Shown one piece after another: positions 58,153 to 64,000 of a stretch of DNA of 64,000 nucleotides (positions are counted from its first letter, which is position 1; each line of letters begins with the position of its first letter). This DNA is from Nematopogon swammerdamellus (Eukaryota > Arthropoda > Insecta > Lepidoptera > Adelidae). The translations under genes were made by a program, and so were the position numbers. The stretch covers positions 11,709,971-11,773,970 of the forward strand of contig OX336338.1 of assembly GCA_946902875.1 (NCBI GenBank), in the 5' to 3' direction. The notes under the pieces are model-generated. The model was not told the origin of the DNA. It saw only the letters and a program-made list of their open reading frames with translations, and searched no databases.

Positions 58153-58681
58153 GATCCCTTAGTCGACTTTTACGACATGCGACGGGGAGAGATGCAGTGG
58201 GGCTATTATTTTTAAGTACCGACCCCACACGGTATTTATTATATACAAATTACATGTACAATAACCTATAAATGAATGTGTCGAATCCTAATTTTACATT
58301 ATCTTGTAGTATTTATCTGCTTCTTCTATCAGAAAATATCTGTAATGTTGCCAATGTAGCGTACTTATCCCAAGTCTCGGGAAATCGGGACAATTCGGGA
58401 CCTTAGCTTAATTTCGGGCGTTTATTTTAAAAAAGCTGGACGAATCCCGCTTTTTCTTTTTCGGGACGTATGGCACCTCTTATTAGTCATTAAGGGCATA
58501 CTCAAGTACGCTCCTTTTTCAGATCCTACAGAGTCGTACTGGGTGTTTGTATCCTAATTCCTTCCCTTGATTTACGTTTAATTGCGGCATGAACAGTTGC
58601 TGATAGACCGGCTGGTGGTCAGTGCCTTCTGATTCTCCGCGGATTATACATAAATACAGTTCGCGGCGGTAAATAATACAT
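58153..58681. other. Repeat scrap and intergenic sequence
   Basis: 58156-58245 is the inverted counterpart of 47040-47125 (cccttagtcgacttttacga, ccgaccccacacggtattta). Nothing else recognised. Confidence 0.45.
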
Positions 58682-58810
58682 ATCGGGCTTTAGAACGAGA
58701 CAATCCAGTTGTAGAGCGTCGTCCCTGTCGCACAGAGACGTGCGGTTAGTGCGACACAGACAACGCTCTACAACGCTCTACAACCGGATTGTTTGTTTCT
58801 AAAGCCCGAT
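58682..58810. mobile_element. 129-bp palindromic MITE
   Basis: atcgggctttagaacgagac ... and its mirror (gtttgtttctaaagcccgat) with inner gttgtagagcg / cgctctacaac. The unit cgctctacaa is duplicated in the right arm. Confidence 0.75.
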
Positions 58811-58928
58811 GTGCATTCTTTATTATTGCCTCGTACCTACTGTACCTACATCAAATATAGGTACCTACCTACCTAACTGCGTATATATAATATTCATATT
58901 AGGAAATATTGTAAATGTTTTCAGTCAC

Positions 58929-59083
58929 TTAGGCCCACTTGCACCAACACGAATTTAACTATAAACCAGTTTAACTCGTTAAGCTAGCACCCGTTGTATG
59001 TGGGAACCGCGTTTAAACCGCGTTTAAATCCATAACTCGCTACTTAACTCTAAACTCGTGTTGGTGCAAGTGGGCCTTAATCA
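58929..59083. mobile_element. MITE with ggcccacttgcacca ends (TTAA-type)
   Basis: Inverted ends ggcccacttgcaccaacacg / cgtgttggtgcaagtgggcc, with TTAA on the right and a shortened TTA on the left. TTAA targets point to a piggyBac-mobilised element. Confidence 0.75.
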
Positions 59084-61337
59084 AGTAACTGTGAACGAGA
59101 ACTAAAAGGCGTCGTACCTAACATGTAGAATGTCAATTTGTATAAGATTTTCAATTACTTAATTCCTTCCTAATAAAAAAATACCAAAGGTAACTACAAA
59201 ATTAGTGTATACTGCGTAAATATCTATTATACGAGTAATAAGTACATAAGTTAAACATACGAAATAGGCATTAGGTTTACCTAAGTAACTGTTGGGTCGT
59301 TCATTTAATTTGGTTGAAAACTTTTGTCTGTCGCGTGGTAACCTCGTGATCACAGTTCAGTTAACTTAAAAATAGGTTTGCCAGACTCTCAGGATTCCTG
59401 GGATTATCCCCTAATTAGGATATATGTCCCGGCTCCTGTATTTATAATTGTAAAATAAAAATATGTACGGACTAGCTAGAGCGTAGAGTTGCTTTGTCAG
59501 TGACGCTGGCAGGACATTATAAAGTCGTTCAGGTGTCTGTTCGTTTTAAAATAATTGACCTAAAGGTTTATTAGACAGTGAGTAAAGACTTTTGAACCAC
59601 GAAATGGTTGATATTTTTGGGTAGAAATGTCCTGTAATTTCGAATATTTGACACAGCTATTGAACAATTTGTCTCCCAAACAAACTTTATGCAACAACGC
59701 ATGCCTGAGCGAGAGGTACCTAACCTAAATTAGGCTGACAGTAATTTTTTCATTTAGATATTGGTTGATATTTTATAATATGTAGTTGTTTTTATTTAAG
59801 ATATCTAAAAACTGTTTGTTAAATTCTTATATGCTACCCATGGAATTGAAAATTATATTTATGTGAATTCGATTTTTTAAAACATTGTTTTTATGTGTTT
59901 ATATACATACATACCTATGTGATTACTTATGTACGAACTTTTTATTGAGAGTCAACGAGGCAGTGTAGATATTTTATTTTATTTTTACTATACACTATTA
60001 CATTAATGTAGGTAATGTATTGTAGGTTACGTACCTACACTAAGTGCAGAAACAAGCAAACGCCTCTTTGGTTACGCTCTACCTCGCGCTCTACGAATCC
60101 TGAAAATGCTGCTATGCCTTCGAGGTCCAGCAATACATTACACGAACATTAAATAGCATTATTGTTCCTTTGTGTTAATTAGATATATTTTATTATTATA
60201 TACCTTGAGCATTATTTGAACATCATGGCGTAATACGCATAGGTATGTACACTTATCCCAAATATTCCTACTTAGTCTTATATTGAGTAAAGCTCGTCAA
60301 TATTGTTAAGTGCGATATACATATTTTATACACTGAGAAAAATAAACTGTAAAATTAATTAAAATTCGCTCGAATTCAATTGAGCAATTACGTATGCATA
60401 TATAATTAGGTAAAAAAAAATATAAAATAAACAGTTACACAAATCTAAAATGAATAGTTAAAGAAATGTTCTCTGAACCTTCATATTTTTATTTAATCTT
60501 CTTCTGGCAAATGAGTATAAATCAGTAGGTAATCCAGCTGGAAAAATATGTTTTCTCAGTCTACAAAATATTATGTACATAATAATTATAATTTCGAGTG
60601 TACATACCTACCTACCATCAATTATAAAGTAATTATTAGACGTAACAGAATGTTGGAGAGGTAGTGAGGTATCTCTTTCTCTTACAATTTAGGAAGAGTG
60701 AAGCAACTTTAGGGTCCACTTAAGAGTGTTTTGGTGTTAGTTCTCATGAAGGTAAAGTAGAAAGCTTGTCAAGTGTTTTGTGCAGTAGGTACCCGCCTAG
60801 GTACTACATACGCGGTGGAAAGGTCTATGACCATTTGAAGCTGTTGGTTGCACACATTTTATAATATACGTAATAATGGCTATTTATGACTACATATTAT
60901 TTTATTTCTATGGTTACTTACTTTATAATAACTTAGTTAAACAATTACATCTGTAGGGAAAGACAAATCAATTACCAATACAAATCCTATAGTGTGCATG
61001 AATAAATTAATGCATTTTAGGGTGGAAAATGGGTGGAAAACGTTTTTACTGAATGATTTAGCATTTGGACCATGCAAGAATTATTTTTTTTTTTTTACTC
61101 TTTTATGTTTGTAACTGACCAGCTACCTACTACCTACTAAAACATGTAGGTATGTTATATTATATATTATGGTAGAATACGTCCTACATTTCTGATTATG
61201 GTAACCACATTTTTAAAACGAAAGGTACTCATGTTATTACAAGTACAATTTGTATGAAATCGCAAACGCATATCGCATAATGCTCCAAGAGATTTAAATT
61301 TTTTTTAGAATATTATTCTAAAATGACTCTTTTTAGT
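59084..61337. other. Intergenic AT-rich; no gene seen
   Basis: Simple AT-rich sequence with tacctacctac and catacatac tracts; no coding or RNA signal recognised. Confidence 0.45.
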
Positions 61338-61644
61338 TAAAAACCGACTTCAACCCCTGAAGTACCCCCTATCGAACATAAAAAGAATCATAGAAATCTG
61401 TGATTAATTCAATATTATTCGCCCATTTCACATGCAAATGCCTATGCAAATTTAAGAGTTTTATGATATTCTCATGGATCCTATCATCAGAACTTGACCA
61501 AATTTATAAGGGACCACGAGGTACTCCCTTTCTAATAAAAAAAAATAATCGAAATCGGTCCACGTGATCTATAAAATCTAAAGAATTGTCGCTGAACATA
61601 CATACAAAAAAAATCCCTTTTCCTTTTTTTGAAGTCGGTTAAAA
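61338..61644. mobile_element. MITE with aaaaccgacttcaa ends
   Basis: taaaaaccgacttcaa (61338) and ttgaagtcggttaaaa (about 61629) are inverted. The interior contains 'cgaaatcggtccacgtgatc', typical of this insect-wide short element. Confidence 0.7.
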
Positions 61645-62889
61645 AGTTTACCGACTTCAGTAGACTTTCAGTCTACCTTAAACTGGTTTAATGTTTATCA
61701 CAATGATATATTGCCACCCTTGATGATGAAGAAACTTGGGTCTCAAATCAATCATACAGGCTTTGGTTATTGAGTAACAAACTTCGGTTGACAGTCCATC
61801 GGAACGTTTAGAATAAAGTCTGAATCGATTTAAGTAATAATAATGAATCACAGATAACGTTATCAATGTTAAAATTACATTTTCATACAGTGCTTAGTGA
61901 ATGGGTACCTACATATACAAATACATTAGTACATGTGCACATTTAAAAACGTTTATTTTCAATCATTTTAGCAACTGCAACAACCTATAGCAACCTGCAT
62001 ATTATGTATGTAATAAGGTAATTATTTTTTTCAGACTAACTTTATTTTATTTTAGGTGTCGAAACTAAGTTGTACATTCTCATAAGTATGCGAATGAGGT
62101 TACATATTTATATGAATTGAGTTTGTCTTGTCGCTACTGAGGACACCTACTGTTATACGTAGTGATCTACTACTTACTTAGGTACTTACTACGTAACACT
62201 CTGGTGCCGGTAAATAATTATGTTAGTTTAGTTACACTTACATAATTGTAATTTGTTGTAGGTATACTTTATTGCAATAATAATTCAAAATCACTGTTCT
62301 GTTTTATAACGTCTGTTATAAGTTGTTTTATTTGCTATTTGCAATGGTGACGTTTTGGTTTATGAATGTAGAATAAACAATACTTACTTACGTACAATTT
62401 AATTATTTATTTCCCCACTACCACCGACCACGCTCGTCGTTACCCACTATACCTACTCTAATCATCAAACCGAAGGAGGATTCTACTAGTCAACTCGCAT
62501 CATGTACCTTGTACGTCTTTTTCTCTTCTCTTTTAGTTTTTGTACCGTTGTTATTTTAAGGATTAATTAGGAGAAAATAAAAATCATTTCTTTCTTTTCT
62601 TTCTATCTTTCTTACCTATTCTGCGTAGCTATCAAAACGGTAAAGAAAAAAAAAATAATTTTCTTCAAAAAAGGCAATACCTACCTCTGCTGTTGATTCC
62701 TCCTATAGTGTAATATAGGTCGCATAGTACAAAATTATGAAATTTTCTAAAATGAGGATTATAAAATGTCGACATTCGGCTAAAGCCCTATTTCATAAAG
62801 TAGAAAAAAAATAAATAAAAAAATATATTCTTACCTATAATGGGTTAGACATTTTGTTTGGGTATAAGGATCCTCTTAATTATGAGCAG
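61645..62889. other. Intergenic AT-rich; no gene seen
   Basis: A small hairpin (agtagactttcagtctac, about 61660) and simple AT-rich tracts only. Confidence 0.4.
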
Positions 62890-63774
62890 ACAGAGGTGAG
62901 TCACGTGACAATTTCTCTCCATACAAAATCGTCTTTCGGGCCTAATGTTTTCCAGCCCTTGACTAATTTTTGTATTTTTGACGTGATGACGTCACGTCTT
63001 ATAAATTGATGAACACCGGCTGCACGCACGAAAAAATGTCACGTTCCATCTGAGCCTGTGTATGCAAGAGAGAGCGCGTAACAAGCGATAGAGAGGCACA
63101 ATCGGTATAGTCAAAGTTACCATGGAAACGTCTTAAGAAGTAAAACTGTCAAGATCAGACAACAGAAGTTTATTGATGGCCAGTCACAAGATGATTAATC
63201 TTTCTACTGGAAATATAATTACTGATTTTTGCTCTATGTACTACGATTATTCACGTCATCACGTAAAACTATCGTCCGTAAACCGACTTTACAGACAACC
63301 AATTTTTTTTCTTGTATTATGGACAGTCTAATCTACGTACCTTTTGTTTTATGTAATCCCATATGGGTGGCTGATTCGGAGGGGCCAAAGCGCATGCTCC
63401 GACCAGCCAATAACACCTCCGAGAAGGAAGATGCCATACCGGAGACTTCCCTGGATTGCTGGCTATACTGGACTAGAGGAGAGCACAACCGAGGCTGCTA
63501 TGCGGCCATGTTACCGCATAGCAGCGGTAAGATGGCCGCATAGAAGCTACGTATATAGGTACGTAGATTGGTCTGTTTTTTTTATTGTAACAAAAAAATA
63601 ATTGTAAAAATCGGATAAGGTTTAGGGGTCGGGAAAACATAAGCCCCGAAAGAAAATTTTGTCGTAATTTATAGGTATATTAGCTGAGAGTGTGCAGCTG
63701 TTGCTCTTGCGTTGTTAGTGGGGAGTACGCGCGGCGAAGACAGACAAATACCTAATATGATGTCACGTGACTAA
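62890..63774. mobile_element. TIR element carrying a SINE fragment
   Basis: gagtcacgtgac near 62900 and gatgtcacgtgac near 63760 mark the two sides. Inner blocks acaaaatcgtctttcgggcc and ccccgaaagaaaattttgt are inverted. Near 63330 and 63550, aatctacgtacc and ggtacgtagatt are also inverted around the SINE piece. Boundaries are approximate. Confidence 0.45.
63354..63516 (-). mobile_element. tRNA-type SINE tail fragment
   Basis: gaggggccaaagcgcatgct, then tccgagaaggaagatgccat and tggctatactggactagagg match the reverse complement of 34345-34490. A short inverted duplication of 'gctatgcggccat' follows. Confidence 0.7.
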
Positions 63775-63915
63775 CCAGCGTCTACACGACTGTGTGTGTA
63801 GATAGGGATTTAGGGTAGTTAGGGATTGCGCCGTTAACAATATAATCTGTATGTACGTACGTATGTATGTACGAGTGCATGTAGTATGAATTATGGTACT
63901 CGTATATTATTATGT

Positions 63916-63993
63916 AGTTTGAGTACCAACATCCTGGGTTTAGGACCAGCCGTCTCAAGATATGACAAAAACAAATGTTCATGTGACACATTA
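63916..63993 (-). repeat. Lone diverged monomer of the 100-bp satellite
   Basis: gtttgagtaccaac, then tgggtttaggaccag, then atgacaaaaacaaatgttca and tgtgacacat follow the reversed 100-bp monomer block by block, with scattered substitutions. It may continue beyond the window. Confidence 0.7.
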
Positions 63994-64000
63994 AATGTTT

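Overview
The window looks like intergenic or intronic chromosomal DNA from a moth or butterfly (Lepidoptera). It is AT-rich, littered with tacctacctac-type simple sequence, and crowded with repeat families I associate with lepidopteran genomes. These include 'ggttccgtacc' elements, 5S-rRNA-headed SINEs, TA-flanked palindromic MITEs, mariner relics and a BEL/Pao retrotransposon. The species cannot be fixed from the sequence. Nothing suggests a bacterial, plasmid or viral genome.

Only one host gene is supported. It is the large terminal coding exon (49955-51075, + strand) of scratch (scrt), a Snail-superfamily C2H2 zinc-finger repressor, with a clear splice acceptor, five fingers and a stop codon. 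Its upstream exon(s), which should carry the SNAG-type N-terminus, were not found in the preceding 50 kb. A GC-rich 3' flank of about 1.1 kb follows, with the first AATAAA at 52173.

Layout. 0-10.4 kb holds relics (copia-like, an old BEL-type LTR, mariner, a retroelement C-terminus with an endonuclease-like motif) and a 1.45-kb element made of about 67-bp satellite arms in opposite orientations. 10.47-17.06 kb is a full-length BEL/Pao element on the minus strand: identical-looking 386-bp LTRs, a perfect 5-bp target duplication and one in-frame stop in an otherwise open 1,712-codon gag-pol frame. 17.1-21.8 kb is a 100-bp satellite array of about 30 monomers that reverses polarity near its right end. 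21.8-25.6 kb is a nested stack: a SINE split by a mariner, the mariner split by a 2.49-kb insert with an 8-bp target duplication, and further palindromic elements inside that insert. 26-49 kb is dispersed repeats: two copies of a 1.07-kb foldback element, several MITEs, SINEs, non-LTR retrotransposon tails (one holding a 124-bp near-perfect palindrome) and scattered CpG-rich patches. 49.9-52.2 kb is scrt. 52.2-64 kb is AT-rich sequence with few elements, ending in one diverged monomer of the 100-bp satellite.

Apart from scrt, the coding material belongs to transposable elements. The BEL polyprotein is the only near-intact one. The most unusual structures are the two polarity-switching satellite arrays, the palindrome inside the RT relic, the BEL element with its single stop, and a candidate 99-bp exon just downstream of the scrt stop codon.
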